Source: Plantactinospora sp039889035
GTDB taxonomy: Bacteria; Actinomycetota; Actinomycetes; Mycobacteriales; Micromonosporaceae
DNA: 64,000 nucleotides
Reading direction: 5' to 3'
Assembly (NCBI GenBank): GCA_039889035.1
Contig: JBDQQY010000030.1
Coordinates: 54,211 to 118,210, forward strand
This document shows positions 45,785 to 57,000 of this stretch, in pieces (the stretch's first letter is position 1; every line of letters begins with the position of its first letter). The notes under the pieces were generated by a model. It was given only the letters and a program-made list of their open reading frames with translations. It ran no database searches and was not told the origin of the DNA. The position numbers and the translations under genes were made by a program.

Positions 45785-46132
45785 CTAGTCCACCTGTCGT
45801 GCGCTTGCCAGAGTGCCGATCTTTTCGACAAGTGGCACGGGTATCAGGAAGGCGATGTCCCACGTTTCGTCGTCATGTCCGATAAGTACCGTCGCGGTCT
45901 CCGTACCTGCGCCCTCCGCAGGAGCACACCAGAAGACCCTGCTGCCGGCGCTTGTTCCAGCCGCGATCGCCCTACGTTCGTTCCATACGGCGGCTCGGAC
46001 GCCACTGAGCTGGGCCAGATCCTCGAAGGTCGACCAGACGCTCAGTTCCCAATCGTCGCCACCTTGGAGCTTCAGCACTACCTCGTGCGGCGGACTCGCA
46101 GCGCCGAGTGACATGTCGATGATCGGTTGCAT
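45785..46132 (-). CDS. Hypothetical protein (115 aa)
   Basis: A short soluble protein of 115 residues with acidic character: DMSLGAASPPHEVVLKLQGG near the start and DDETWDIAFLIPVP near the C terminus. Alternating strands suggest a small beta-rich fold. No family recognised, and there is no signal sequence. The ATG at 46132 was chosen as the first methionine after a region without starts; longer frames run into low-complexity Pro/Ala sequence. It sits between an IS701 fragment and a complete IS701 transposase, so it is a surviving island between elements. Confidence 0.5.
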   Translation of the reverse strand: MQPIIDMSLGAASPPHEVVLKLQGGDDWELSVWSTFEDLAQLSGVRAAVWNERRAIAAGTSAGSRVFWCAPAEGAGTETATVLIGHDDETWDIAFLIPVPLVEKIGTLASARQVD

Positions 46133-46239
46133 GCGGCGATCGTAAGCCGGGAAGCGGACACTCAGATCGACAGCCGAGTTCGCTGGTCTTGGTAGCGGGA
46201 CCGCGAGAGGTGCGACCACCGCGTGATCATCGGTGACTT

Positions 46240-47586
46240 GTGGAGACAACTTCAGATCATGCGGTGGCCGCGCGCCGCAGAGTAGCGGTTGCGCGGTGGG
46301 AGCGGGTGCTAGCCGAGGTGCTGGGGTGCTTCGCGGGGCGGTTCGGGCGGGTGGAGCCACGTCGTGCGGCGGCGGGGTTCGTGACCGGTTTGCCGGCCGA
46401 CCTTGAGGTGAAGACCTGCTGGCAGTTGGCCGAGCAGGCCGGACACGCCCGGCCGGACGCGATGCAGCGGTTGTTGTATCGGGCGGTGTGGGACGCCGAC
46501 GCCGTCCGCGACGACCTGCGGCAGCTGGTCACCGACCGGCTCGGTGGTCCGGACGCGGTTCTGTCCGTCGACGAGACCGGCGATCTGAAGAAGGGCACCC
46601 ACACGGTGGGAGTGCAGCGTCAGTACACCGGCACTGCGGGGCGGATCGAGAACAGCCAGGTCGGGGTGTCCCTTGGCTACGCAGGCGCCGATGGACACAC
46701 CCTGATCGACCGACGCGTGTACCTGCCGGCGTCATGGACCGACGACCCGGACCGCTGCCGAGCCGCCGGCGTGCCCGACGAAATCGAGTTCGCCACCAAG
46801 CCTGAGCTGGCCGCTGACATGATCACCGCTGCGCTCGACACCGGAGGGCAGGCAGGGTGGGCCGCCGCGGACGAGGCTTACGGCAACAGCGCGGCATTCC
46901 GCGCCCTGCTGCGCGAACACCGGCTCGGCTACGTGTTGGCGGTGTCCTGCAGCCACCTGGTTCCGCTCGACGGCGGCAAGACCCGCCTCCGCGCCGACCG
47001 GATCGCCGCTGGCCTGCCCGCCTCGGCATGGCAACGCCGCTCAGCCGGCGCCGGCTCGAAAGGGCCGTGCTTCCACGACTGGGCCTGGCTCGATGACGTG
47101 TGCACCGACGTCGACCCCGACGACGGCGGCCACCACAGCCTCTTGATCAGGAGGAACACCACCACCGGTGAGCTGGCCTTCTACCGCTGCTGGACCCCCA
47201 AGCCGGCCACCCTCGCCCAACTCGTCCGGGTCGCCGGTATCCGCTGGAGCATCGAAGAGAGCTTCCAAGCCGCCAAGAGCCAGGTCGGCCTGGACCAGCA
47301 CCAAGTCCGCCGCTGGGACTCCTGGTACCGCTTCACCACGCTCGCCCCGGCAGCCCTCGCCGTCCTGGGGATCTGCGCCGCCAACGCGACCAACGACGAC
47401 TCCACCGACACCGAACTGATCAAGCTCACGGTCAACGAGATCCGCCGCCTGATCAACGCGTGCATCATCCACCCGACCAACGACCTCGCACACCGATTGC
47501 GCTGGTCAGGCTGGCGGCGCCTGCATCAAGCCCGAGCCCGACGATCCCACTACACACGCCGTCTCAACCTCGAACATCAGCCATGA
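46240..47586 (+). CDS. IS701-family transposase (DDE superfamily), apparently intact
   Basis: A 448-residue transposase, full length for the family. The N-terminal helical region has RVEPRRAAAGFVTGL and ARPDAMQRLLYRAVWD; the catalytic core has VLSVDETGDLKKG (first Asp), WAAADEAYG (second Asp) and IRWSIEESFQAAKSQVGLD (Glu). No frameshift is seen. I could not identify convincing terminal inverted repeats, so the element limits are unknown. GTG at 46240 is the annotated start; a shorter start is possible. It is followed 25 bp later by the IS481 copy. Confidence 0.9.
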   Translation: METTSDHAVAARRRVAVARWERVLAEVLGCFAGRFGRVEPRRAAAGFVTGLPADLEVKTCWQLAEQAGHARPDAMQRLLYRAVWDADAVRDDLRQLVTDRLGGPDAVLSVDETGDLKKGTHTVGVQRQYTGTAGRIENSQVGVSLGYAGADGHTLIDRRVYLPASWTDDPDRCRAAGVPDEIEFATKPELAADMITAALDTGGQAGWAAADEAYGNSAAFRALLREHRLGYVLAVSCSHLVPLDGGKTRLRADRIAAGLPASAWQRRSAGAGSKGPCFHDWAWLDDVCTDVDPDDGGHHSLLIRRNTTTGELAFYRCWTPKPATLAQLVRVAGIRWSIEESFQAAKSQVGLDQHQVRRWDSWYRFTTLAPAALAVLGICAANATNDDSTDTELIKLTVNEIRRLINACIIHPTNDLAHRLRWSGWRRLHQARARRSHYTRRLNLEHQP

Positions 47587-47607
47587 TCCCGAACGGCGGC
47601 TGCCGTA

Positions 47608-48604
47608 CTAGCTGTACTGCCCAGGGAGGTTGGTCAACCTGGTGATGGGTGGTCGGCCTGCGGTGGCGGTGTGTGGTCGGTGGTGATTGTAGTGATGGAG
47701 CCAGGCGGGTAGGGCTGCTCTGCGGGCGTGCTCTGAACTGTAGAAACGGCGTAGTGCCCAGCCGTCGGTCATGGTGCGGTGGAACCGTTCGACTTTGCCG
47801 TTGGTTTGGGGTCGGTAGGGACGGGTCTTCTTCGGTCGGATGCCGAGTTGATGGCAGGCGTCGCGCCAGGCGTGTGACTTGTAGGCCGAACCGTTGTCGC
47901 TCAGGACGCGTTCGACGGGACGCCGTGGTCGGCAAACCAGGTGACGGCGTGGCGGAGCACGTCGATGGCGGTGGCGGCGGTCTCGTCGTCGCGGATCTCG
48001 GCGTAGGCGACGCGGGAGTGATCGTCGATGACGGTGTGCACGAACGCGGTGCCGATGCGGGGGTCGTAGCGGGTGTTGCGCGCGCCGGTGCGCCGGGCGG
48101 TGGCCCGCCGGTGGCGCTCGCCCTGGGCCCGGCCGACGTATCGCCAGCCGCCGCCGTCGGGAATGCTGCCGTACTTCTTGACGTCGACGTGCACCATCGC
48201 GCCGGGCCGGTCGTGCTCGTAGCGGCGGACCGGCTCGCCGGTCGCCCGGTCGATGTGTGACGGCGGTTGATCCGGCAGCGGGTCAGCACGGCGTGCACGG
48301 TCGAAGCCGGCATGGCCAGCTGGCCGGCGATCTGCACCGGTCCGAGCCGCTGCTTCCATCGTAGGTGCACGATCTTGCGCACCACCGGCTGCGAAGTCCT
48401 TGCCGGGCTTCGGCGAGGGCGCGAGGACCGGTCGACCATCCCAGCTGGGCCCTGCTCGGCATACCGCACGGCCCAGCGTTTCGCGGTCGGCCAGGCCACG
48501 TCATAGCGTTCCGCGGCGCGGGCGACCGGCCAGCCCTCGTCCACGATCAGACGAGCCAGGCGAAGACGTGCGCGGGGAGTCAGAGCGGCGTTAGCGTGGG
48601 ACAT
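47608..48604 (-). pseudogene. IS481-family transposase, frameshifted twice
   Basis: From ATG at 48604, the helix-turn-helix part reads ARLIVDEGWPVARAAERYDV and AWPTAKRWAVRY. A frameshift near 48255 moves the DDE core (MVHVDVKKYGSIPDGGGWR, TVIDDHSRVAYAEI) to a second frame, and another near 47905 moves SDNGSAYKSHAWRDACHQL and KVERFHRTMTDGW to a third. All three catalytic acids can be seen, so decay is recent. The final stop TAG is formed by the last base of the element and the duplicated CTAG target. Confidence 0.85.
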
Positions 48605-48727
48605 GAAGGCCTCCTGTTGGCGGAGCGGTTCCTAGGCAGTTCCACTCCACAACCGGAGGCCTTCGTCATCACGTCTATCTACGTCGTGTCGTCGCACAAC
48701 CTCAACCAACGTGCCTGGTCAGTACAG
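47612..48727 (-). mobile_element. IS481-family insertion sequence with CTAG target duplication
   Basis: A 1116-bp element. Terminal inverted repeats CTGTACTGCCCAGG (47612-47625) and CCTGGTCAGTACAG (48714-48727) differ at one position. It is flanked on both sides by CTAG (47608-47611 and 48728-48731), the target preferred by IS481 elements. The borders are thus exact, but the transposase inside is broken. Confidence 0.88.
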
Positions 48728-48817
48728 CTAGCCCGCCCTTATCCACACCCGCCAGCCAAGCATCACCAGCAGACACCTACAAGCGACACACCACAAGGAC
48801 CTAACAAAGTCCTACTA

Positions 48818-49949
48818 GTGTCCTGAGTCGTTGATTCGTTGTTAGATTTTGGTATGGGTGATGGTCGTGGCCCGAAGCTCGCGGCACTGGAGTTGACGGG
48901 GCCGGAGCGGGAGACGTTGCAGGGAATGGCACGGCGGGCGAAGACGGCGCAGGCATTGGCGTTGCGTGCGCGGATCGTGCTGGCGTGCGCGGACGGCTTG
49001 TCTAACAGCGAGGTTTCGCGTGAGCTCAGGGTGTCGCTGCCGACAGTTGGCAAATGGCGCAAGCGGTTCGTTGCCGACCGGCTGGCTGGGTTGAGTGATG
49101 AGCCTCGGCCCGGCGCGGCACGCAAGATCACTGATGTCGCAGGTAGAAGCGGTGATCGTCAAGACCCTCGAAGAGGCACCGGCCAATCAGGACAGTCGCT
49201 GGTCGACCCGATCGATGGCCAAAGCGGTCGGGCTCAACCAGACCGCGGTCTCGCGGATCTGGCGAGCGTTCGGGCTCAAACCACATCTGGTCGACAGTTG
49301 GAAGCTGTCCACCGATCCGCTGTTCATCGACAAGGTCCGCGACATTGTCGGCTTGTATCTCGAACCGCCGCGCGGGGCGATGGTGCTCGCGGTGGACGAG
49401 AAATCCCAGATGCAGGCGTTGGACCGGACCGCTCCGATGCTGCCGTTGCTGCCCGGGACACCCGGACGCGCCAGCCACGACTACGTCCGGCACGGCACCA
49501 CCAGCCTGTTCGCCGCGCTCGACGTGGCCACCGGCAAAGTGATTGGCCAGACCCAACGCAAACACCGCCATCAGGAGTTCCTGCGATTCCTGAAGACCAT
49601 CGACAAGGCCACTCCGCCCGACATGGACCTGCACCTGGTGCTGGACGACTACGCCACCCACAAGACACCCGCCATCCACCAATGGCTGATCAGACACCCA
49701 CGGTTCCACCTGCACTTCACGCCGACGTACTCATCCTGGCTCAACCTCGTCGAACGGTGGTTCGCCGAACTGACCAACCGCAAGCTACGTCGCTCAGCCC
49801 ACCGCAGCGTCACCGCACTGGAAGCCGACGTCACCGCCTGGATCGAGGCGTGGAACGCCGACCCGAAACCCTTCGTCTGGACCAAGACCGCCGACGAAAT
49901 CCTCGAAACACTCGCCGCATACTGCCAACGAATCAACGACTCAGGACAC
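48818..49949 (+). mobile_element. IS630-family insertion sequence with TA target duplication
   Basis: A 1132-bp element bounded by long inverted repeats, GTGTCCTGAGTCGTTGATTC at the left (from 48818) and the complement ending at 49949. TA flanks both ends (48816-48817 and 49950-49951), as expected for IS630/Tc1 elements. Its transposase gene carries one frameshift. Confidence 0.9.
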
Positions 49950-49952
49950 TAG
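48854..49952 (+). pseudogene. IS630-family transposase, single +1 frameshift
   Basis: From ATG at 48854, the N-terminal DNA-binding part reads RARIVLACADGLSNSEVSRE and LPTVGKWRKRFVADRLAGL. Near 49133 one extra base (GATGTCGCAG where GATGCGCAG would keep frame) shifts the rest. The second part has VLAVDEKSQMQALDRT (first Asp), LHLVLDDYATHKTP (second Asp) and SSWLNLVERWFAELTNRKL (Glu). IS630 elements sometimes use programmed frameshifting, but there is no slippery run here, so mutation is more likely. The stop uses the flanking TA. Confidence 0.85.
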
Positions 49953-50042
49953 CCGGTGGGCCTGACGGCAACCGTGACGGCAACCCAGACAACACATGGC
50001 GGACCGCCGGACTACCGCAACTACTCTCAGTACGTTCCATAC

Positions 50043-50165
50043 TCAGCTCAGTAATCGACCTGCATGACCGACCGCCCTTGGATGGCAGGAAGCAAGTCGC
50101 TCTTCGAAGTCGTTGTAGCGTACGAGCACCGGCTCGTTGCCGGGGATTACATAGTACGCGTGGAA
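50043..50165 (-). pseudogene. Orphan Hint-end/toxin-tip fragment of an RHS protein
   Basis: A 40-codon minus-strand segment reading FHAYYVIPGNEPVLVRYND, closely matching the end of the Hint domain in the large RHS protein (HTYYVIAGNEPVLVHNC), then 22 unrelated residues to a stop at 50043. It has no start codon. Such displaced tip cassettes are the reservoir from which RHS toxins swap C-terminal ends. It lies downstream of the immunity candidate, the usual place for orphan cassettes. Confidence 0.75.
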
Positions 50166-50498
50166 TCTTCAGCCCGTCACGCAATGTGACCTACGCGTCC
50201 ATGGCGATTCACCTGGCCTTTCGTGCGTGGCGCCAACTCGCTGCATCGATGTCTTTATGGATGGCGAGTCCGTCGTGACGGCAACCATGACGGCAACCCG
50301 AGCAAACAGCGACCACCAGTGAGCCACGTCAACTGCGCACCGTGACGACACCTTCACCGATACGCGCCCCGACGTTCACGAGGACGGCGCGGGCGCCGCA
50401 TCCACGAAGGCCCTCATGCTCCGCCAGTCGCTACGCATCCTCCGCTGTCGAGACCGCAGCAACGGCGAATCGCACGCCACCTTTTCAGATTCGGCTAT
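50166..50498. other. Intergenic region downstream of immunity gene
   Basis: 333 bp without a clear gene. A motif resembling GTGACGGCAACCATGACGGCAACC near 50276 is repeated near 49961, so two copies bracket the orphan tip. The sequence is moderately less GC-rich. No intact cognate immunity gene for the orphan tip is evident. Confidence 0.4.
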
Positions 50499-51047
50499 TC
50501 AAAGTCTCGACAGCAATATTTCAAGCCTTCTTCGAGCGGATTCCTGACATTCTTGCCTGAACTCTTGCGGGTCTGGTCTGTTACCGAAAGCGACGCCATA
50601 ACGCGCCTGGAATCGCCGTTCCTCCTCGAACAAATCCGAAGAAACGGCCCTATCCATCTGCCCCATCGCAGTAAGGATGACATGTCCGCACTTAATCGCG
50701 AAGGTTGGGTTATCGCGCACAACGCATGACAACGCATACCGCAGTGCCAGCGCCGAGTACGCAGCATAGATATCGGCAGTGTCAGACACTCCCTCTTCCG
50801 AAGGTCCGAATTCCTCGAATCGCTCAACCTCGCGCAGGAGATCCTCACACGTTTCCGCCACGCTGCCGCCCCAAAGCTCGTCTAGGCTGGCGATGAAGAC
50901 CTCTACATCGTGCGAGCGCCAGTCTTGCACACCACGAATCCCTGTAAACAATTGAGCCATTCGCTCAGCACAGCCCGCCACGAATAGCCGGCGGCCTGCC
51001 ACATCCAACCCCTCTAACATGGCGATCGTTCCTACTTCAACGAGCAC
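50499..51047 (-). CDS. Candidate immunity protein for the RHS toxin
   Basis: A 182-residue all-helical-looking soluble protein. It starts with GTG one base after the stop of the RHS gene, so it is translationally coupled to the toxin tip, the standard arrangement for an immunity gene. GRRLFVAGCAERMAQLF near residue 20 and LALRYALSCVVRDNP near residue 110 resemble the DUF416/YjaG-type helical family, which I offer as a weak guess. Base composition is clearly lower in GC than the RHS core and similar to the toxin tip, consistent with tip and immunity travelling together. It should bind and block the cognate toxin in the cytoplasm. The function is inferred from position. Confidence 0.65.
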   Translation of the reverse strand: MLVEVGTIAMLEGLDVAGRRLFVAGCAERMAQLFTGIRGVQDWRSHDVEVFIASLDELWGGSVAETCEDLLREVERFEEFGPSEEGVSDTADIYAAYSALALRYALSCVVRDNPTFAIKCGHVILTAMGQMDRAVSSDLFEEERRFQARYGVAFGNRPDPQEFRQECQESARRRLEILLSRL

Positions 51048-51048
51048 C

Positions 51049-54000
51049 TCAGCCCTCCGGATTCAATTTCAGGAAGCTTCTCTGCCGTGTCGTCTTCTTG
51101 CCGTTGCCAGGATACACCTCGCCCTGCATGGCACCACCAAACCTCTGAACCCAAGGATGACACCTGTTTCGACAAACATTTCGAGAAGTCCCGCCAGCTA
51201 TTAGCTCGTAGCCATTAGCGTGCATGTACAGGAAAATATTTTGCTCAGCGTCAGTCCCTGGGATATTCGGAACATGCATTTCGCCGGGCTTCAGCGGCAC
51301 AGACATTTGAGCAGGTGTCAGGCCGTCACCGTTACCACCAATAAGATCCACAGGACCATGAGGCGTCTGAGCCCTAATAACTGCGACGGTACTAACATTG
51401 TCTTTGATGTATTGGTCAGGCTCGGCATCCCAAATCTCCCGAGCACGATCCGAGAAACCGCAGTTGTGAACTAGCACGGGCTCGTTGCCGGCGATCACAT
51501 AGTACGTGTGGATGTCGTCGACGGTGAGGTCGCGCATCACCTCGGAGCCGGTGAAGTTGCGGACTGCGGTGACGTATTGGATCTGCCCGTCGGGGCCTAC
51601 CAGGGCGGATTCGCCGACGACCAACTCGGCCGCGTCGACCCAGGCGCCGGTGGTGACGTCCCAGAACGGATGGTGTGCCGTGGTCTTCAGGACCGAGGTG
51701 GTCGGTCCGCGAGTGCTGCGTTCGCCGTTGCCCTCGTTGATCGGCTTCCTGTCCGCCGTGGTGTCGTCGGCGGGCCGATCGGAGACCGTGACGTCGGTCA
51801 GTTCCCGGTCACGGTTGGCGTGCAGCACCGTGACCTCACGGGCACCGTCCTTGCCGGTCTGTGGGTCCGTGGCACGAACCTCGTCACCGATCGCCACCTC
51901 AGAGATCCGCCGGGAGGTGCCATCAGCCATCAGCACCAACGTGTCCGGGTCGAAGCTGTGCTTCTCCGGGCAGGACGACAGGTCCGCCGGGTCCTGCCCC
52001 GCCTCCGCCGACGAAGGGCCGCTGTCCTGCTCCTCAGCGCGCCGGTTCTCCTTCTTCGGCTCCTTGTTCGTTGGTGCCGGCTTCTGCGGTTTGGCCTGCT
52101 TGGTCGGCGCCGTCTCCTTCTTCGGCTCAGCCTTCGGCTTCTGCGGCTTCGCCTGCGTCGACGGCTTCGGCTTCCGCTCGACCTTCGGTTTCGGCTTCGG
52201 CTTCTTCTTCGCGGCCGGCTTCTTTTTCTTCTTCGGTGGCTTTGGTTTCTTCGGCACCTTCTTCATAACGTCGCTCAACAGCTTGCGGCCCGCGTTGATC
52301 GCATCCGAAGCGCGGCGCATCGCGCTCTGAGCACCGTCGACGATCCGCTTCCACGCCCGATAGCCGTCAAAAGCCCGCTCCGCAGCCCGGAAAAGGGAAC
52401 GGCCTAGCTTGATCGCCTTGATCGGGCCGAGCGCGTTCGACGCCAGATCCGCGCAATCCCACAGGCTGCCCCCGAGACAACCCTGCAACGCGGTGTAACC
52501 GATGATGTCCAGCAACGTGCCGATACCGACCTGCAACAAGATGTCCAGCAACGACGTCTGGCTCTCCCGCTCGGCCCGCTGGAACTCGGCCTCCTGCGCG
52601 GCGATCTGCGCACCCGCGGCCTGCATGTCCCGATCCCGCTGCTCCATCGCGTCGTTGTAGACATCCATCGCGGCCTGGAACTTGCGAACCGCACAGGCGT
52701 AGTCGTACTCACCGCACTTGCCGTCGACGGCGTTACCGGTGGTGTCGGTGTTCGACAGCGGATCGCCTTCGGCATACGCGAACCGGTTGGCCGAACCGGA
52801 GGTCGGGGCCGGGCTGTTGTTCGCGGTGTCCCGGGCGTCGAAAGCACCGGTCTCCGAGTCGTACCACCGCGACCACATGTTGACCTTGCCGGTGCTCTGA
52901 TCCGTCCACTCCTGCTGGTAGCCGAGCTTGCCCACCATGCCACCGGCCGCGACGACCCTGCCCCACGGGTCGTAGGACACCGACCCCGCCAGCGTGGCGC
53001 CGGTATCGGTGAACTCACCCACCACATCGGTGTGGGCATCGGTCCACGCGTACCGCTTCGTGCTCCCCGAAGCAACCGCGACCAGGCCACCGGCCACGTC
53101 ACGGACGTAGACGGTGCTTCCGTCGGCGGCCACATCGTTACCAAGACCGGTATAGCTCACCCCGGCCTGCAGCATCCGCCCCAAACCGTCGTAGCTGTAA
53201 CTCGTCGAACCCCCGGCCTTCGTGCCTTGCACCTTGACCTGATTGAACGCGTCGGTCTCGGTGATGACCGTCTGCCCGCCCCTGTTAGTCGACAGCAGGG
53301 TTCCACGGGGCGTGTACTGATACGTCGTACCCGAGGAGTCGGACACCAGCTGGTTGCGCTGGTCGTAGGTGAACGTCGTGGTTCCGGCCTGTACGCGGTT
53401 GCCGGACTTGTCGTAGGCGTACACCACCGGGGTGGTGCCGTTGTCCCACAGGGTCAGGCGGTTGGCGAGGTCGTACTCGTAGGTGTTGGTCGACGCCCCG
53501 TTGAAACCGGTGGTCGTCTTCTTCGTCAGACTGTCGTTGAGATTCCACTCGTAGTCGATCTTGGCGACCGTGGTGCCGGCCGCATTCCTCAGCTCGTCCG
53601 AGGTCAGCTGCTGGAGATCGTTGTAGCCGAAGGTCCGGACGGTACCGGGATAGTGGATCTTCTCGACCCGCGACATGGTGTCGTAGCTGTAGGTCATGTT
53701 CACGCCCGCGGCCGCGTTCTCGACCTTCTGTGCGCGGCCCGCCGTGTCGTAGCTGTACGACGTCGTGCCGGCAGCATCGGTCCGCGAGGTCAGCGCACCG
53801 TCGCCGTTGTAGGTGTACGACGAGTTACCCGAGACACCGGTGATCGAGGTAACCAGACCCCGATCGTCGTAGGCGATCTGGTTCGTCCCGGCGGAACCGG
53901 CGAACGACTCCATCCGGCCGGCCTTGTCATACGTGAAGGTCTTGTCCGTGGTCGTGGCCTGCGCGCCGGTGCCGGAACTCTTGCGCAACCGCCCCATCGC

Positions 54001-57000
54001 GTCGTACTCCGAGCTGACCGTCACCCCGCCCGGCGAGTCCACCCGCGTCAGACGGCCGCCCTTGTCATACGTCATGGTGAAGGTGCGGTCGGCCGTGTTC
54101 GGCGTCGATGTCGTGGCCGGCTCGATCTGCGACTCGGGCAGACCCCACGTGTTGTAGGTGGTGATGAACTTGTTGCCCCGGCCGTCGGTGAACCGGGTCT
54201 GCCGGCCGGTCAGGTCGTAACCGAACTCCGTCGTGATCGTCTGCGACGGGCCGACCGACTCGCGCTGCGTGACCAACTGATCGAGAGCGTCGTAGCCGAA
54301 CGTCTTCGTGGCCTTACGCGCATCGGTGAACGCCACCAGGTTGCCGGAGACGTCGAACCGCTGCGACTCGTTGCGCAGCAACACCCCGGCGGCCGAGTAG
54401 TCCGTCGCGCTGAACTGCTGACCGGCGAGGTTGTAGGCGGCCGTGGAGTAGGTGCCGTCCGGCGCGGTCGTCCGGACCACCCGGCCTGCACCGTCATAGG
54501 TCATCTTCGTGACCTGGCCCGCCCCGTCGGTGATCCGGGTGGGTTCGCCGGCACTGTTGTACTCGGCTCTGGTCACGACCTTGTCCGGCGAGATCACGGA
54601 GGTCGGCCACGGACTGCCGTTGTCGTACTTGTACTCCGTGGTGTACGCGGCACCGGTCTGGCGCACGGCGGAGGTGCTGGTCAGCGTCCGGCCGAGGTAG
54701 TCGAAGGTGGACTGCACCGTCGCCCCGTTCGGATCGGTGTGCGACAGCAGGTTGCCCACCAGGTCGTACCCGTACTTGGTGACACCTTGATCCGGGGCGA
54801 TGATCTCGGTGGTCCGCCCCAGCAGGTCGTATTTGTACTCGGTCGTCGCCTCGAGCGGGTCGGTGCTGAACCGGACCTGGCCCACGTCGTTGTACTCGAC
54901 GGTCCTCTTCGCCGTCATCGTCGTCGCCGCCGGCCCGGGTGTGGTGTAGGCCGGCGATTCCTGTTCGACCATCCGGCCGAGCGCGTCGTAGCGGTTGGTC
55001 GTGACGTTGCCGTACGGGTCCTGCTGGTGGGTGGCCTCACCGAAGGTGTTGAAGCCGATCCGGCTTTCCGCGATTGCGGTGAGTGGGGCGCCTTCCCCGA
55101 GCACCGTGCTCACCGGCGGGGTCGTGGTCACCACGCCCCGGCCGGCTTCGTCGTTGACGATGTAGCTCGTCTGCCCATTGGGGCCGGTCACCGAGGTGAC
55201 CGAGCCGCTCTTGTCGAGACCATTGGTGGTGCGGCTGACCTGGGCGGCCGCCGTCGGCGCCGTCCCGGCCAGCAACTGGCCGACCTCGGCCGGGGTCAGG
55301 GCTTTCTGGTACGCCTGAACGTCGTCGATGAGACCGGCGAACAACCCGGACGACGCCGTTTGCGCGCCGACACGCAGATCGGTGGCCTGGTTGTTGAACC
55401 GTTCCGTGGTCGAGAGCGCCCCCTTGACCGCGCCGTCGACATAGAGCTGCGCGGTGCTGGTGCCGCCGGTCGTGGTCGCCGGCGTGACCACGACCGCCAG
55501 GTGCTGCCAGTCCGAGGTGGCGGACCCGGCGGTGGAGGTGCTGGACTGGAAACCGACCGTGCCGTCCGCTCTCCGGACTGCCATGGTCAGCCGCCAGGAG
55601 TCGGCCGCATTGTCGTAGAAGAGTTTCAGCGCCGAATTGCCCAGGTCACCACCGATCGCGAAGACATGCCGATCGGTGTCCTTGACTGCCAGCTTGGCCC
55701 AGGCCGTCAGGGTGAACGCCCGGGTGGTGTCGACCGGCGGCTGACCGACGATCGAAGCCGCGGTGCTGCCGGTGAACGACGCCGCGCCGCTGCGTTCGGC
55801 GGACCAGGTCACCGCGCCGTCGACCGTGCCGGTGTTGTTGCCGGCGGCGTCCGCGGTGGTGGTGCCGCCGGCCTGGTCCAGCTTCCACCGCATCGTCGGG
55901 GTCAAGCCCGTGGCCAGGAAGGTGGTCTGCTGACGGACGCGGCCGAGCCGGTCGTACATGGTGTCGGAGTGACCGAGCAGGTTGGTGCCATCGGACAGTC
56001 TGGTGCTGACGACGTCGTCCTCGACCGAGTACTCGTAACTGGTGATCCGCTTCGTCGTGGTGGTGGTCGTGCCGGTGGTGTCGGTCACCTCGGCGGTCGT
56101 GGTCAGGACACGGCCCGCGGCATCGTAGGTGCCGGTGGACGTGGCTCGGCCGTTGTTGGTGACCTGCCCGATCTTCTGCCCGGCAGCGTTGTACGTGTTG
56201 TCTTCCATCACGTGCGACGCGCCGGTGCTCGGGTCCCTGCGGACCACCGTACGCAGCAGGTTGTTGTCGGTGTAGGTGTACTCGGTGACCCAGCCCATGG
56301 CGTCGGTCTCCGACGCCAGCCGGCCGGCCGGGTCGTACTTCAGAGACCGGACCGTCAGGTCTTTCGCACCCTCCTCGGCCGCCGGATTCCAGTTCTTCAC
56401 CACGGTCTTGAGCTCGTTGCCGACCGCGTCGTAGATGGTCTCCACCGTGCTCTCGTCGGCGTTGATCTCCTTGCTCAGGCGCCCGTACGCGTCGTAGCCG
56501 AACCTGGTGGTCTTGTTCATCGCGTCGGTCTGGGAGGTACGCCGGCCGAAGGCGTCGTAGCCGTAGCTGACCGTCCGGGAAGCGTCGCCGCCGGTGGTGT
56601 CCTCGACCGTTTCGGAGGTCATCAACCCGTCGACGTTGTAGACCAGCGTCGCCACCGGGGTGTGCTTCGCGCCGGTGACCGCGTTGGTGACCGTAGGGTC
56701 GGTCACCGTCACGACCCGGTCCTGGCGGTCGTGGGTGTAGGTGGTGGTGGCACCGGCTTTGCCGTTGACGACCTCGATCTCCCGGGTGGTGCGCCCAAGG
56801 CCGTCGTATTCGTACCGGGTGATCGCACCGGCCGGGTCGGTCTGCTCAGCGATGTCACCGTTGGCGTAGTACAAAACCGTCTGCAGGCCGCCGTCGGGCT
56901 TGACCACCTTCCACGGCAGGCCGGCCGGCGGCGTCGCGCTGTCATAGCCGCCGCCAGCCGGACCGGCCGTGATGCCGTCGGTGTAGGTGATCTTCGTCCT

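Noticed and set aside
49960..50300. GACGGCAACC repeats as an integration att pair
   Set aside because: Two short copies bracket the orphan tip, but they are imperfect and no integrase lies between or beside them; kept only as a note in the intergenic entry.
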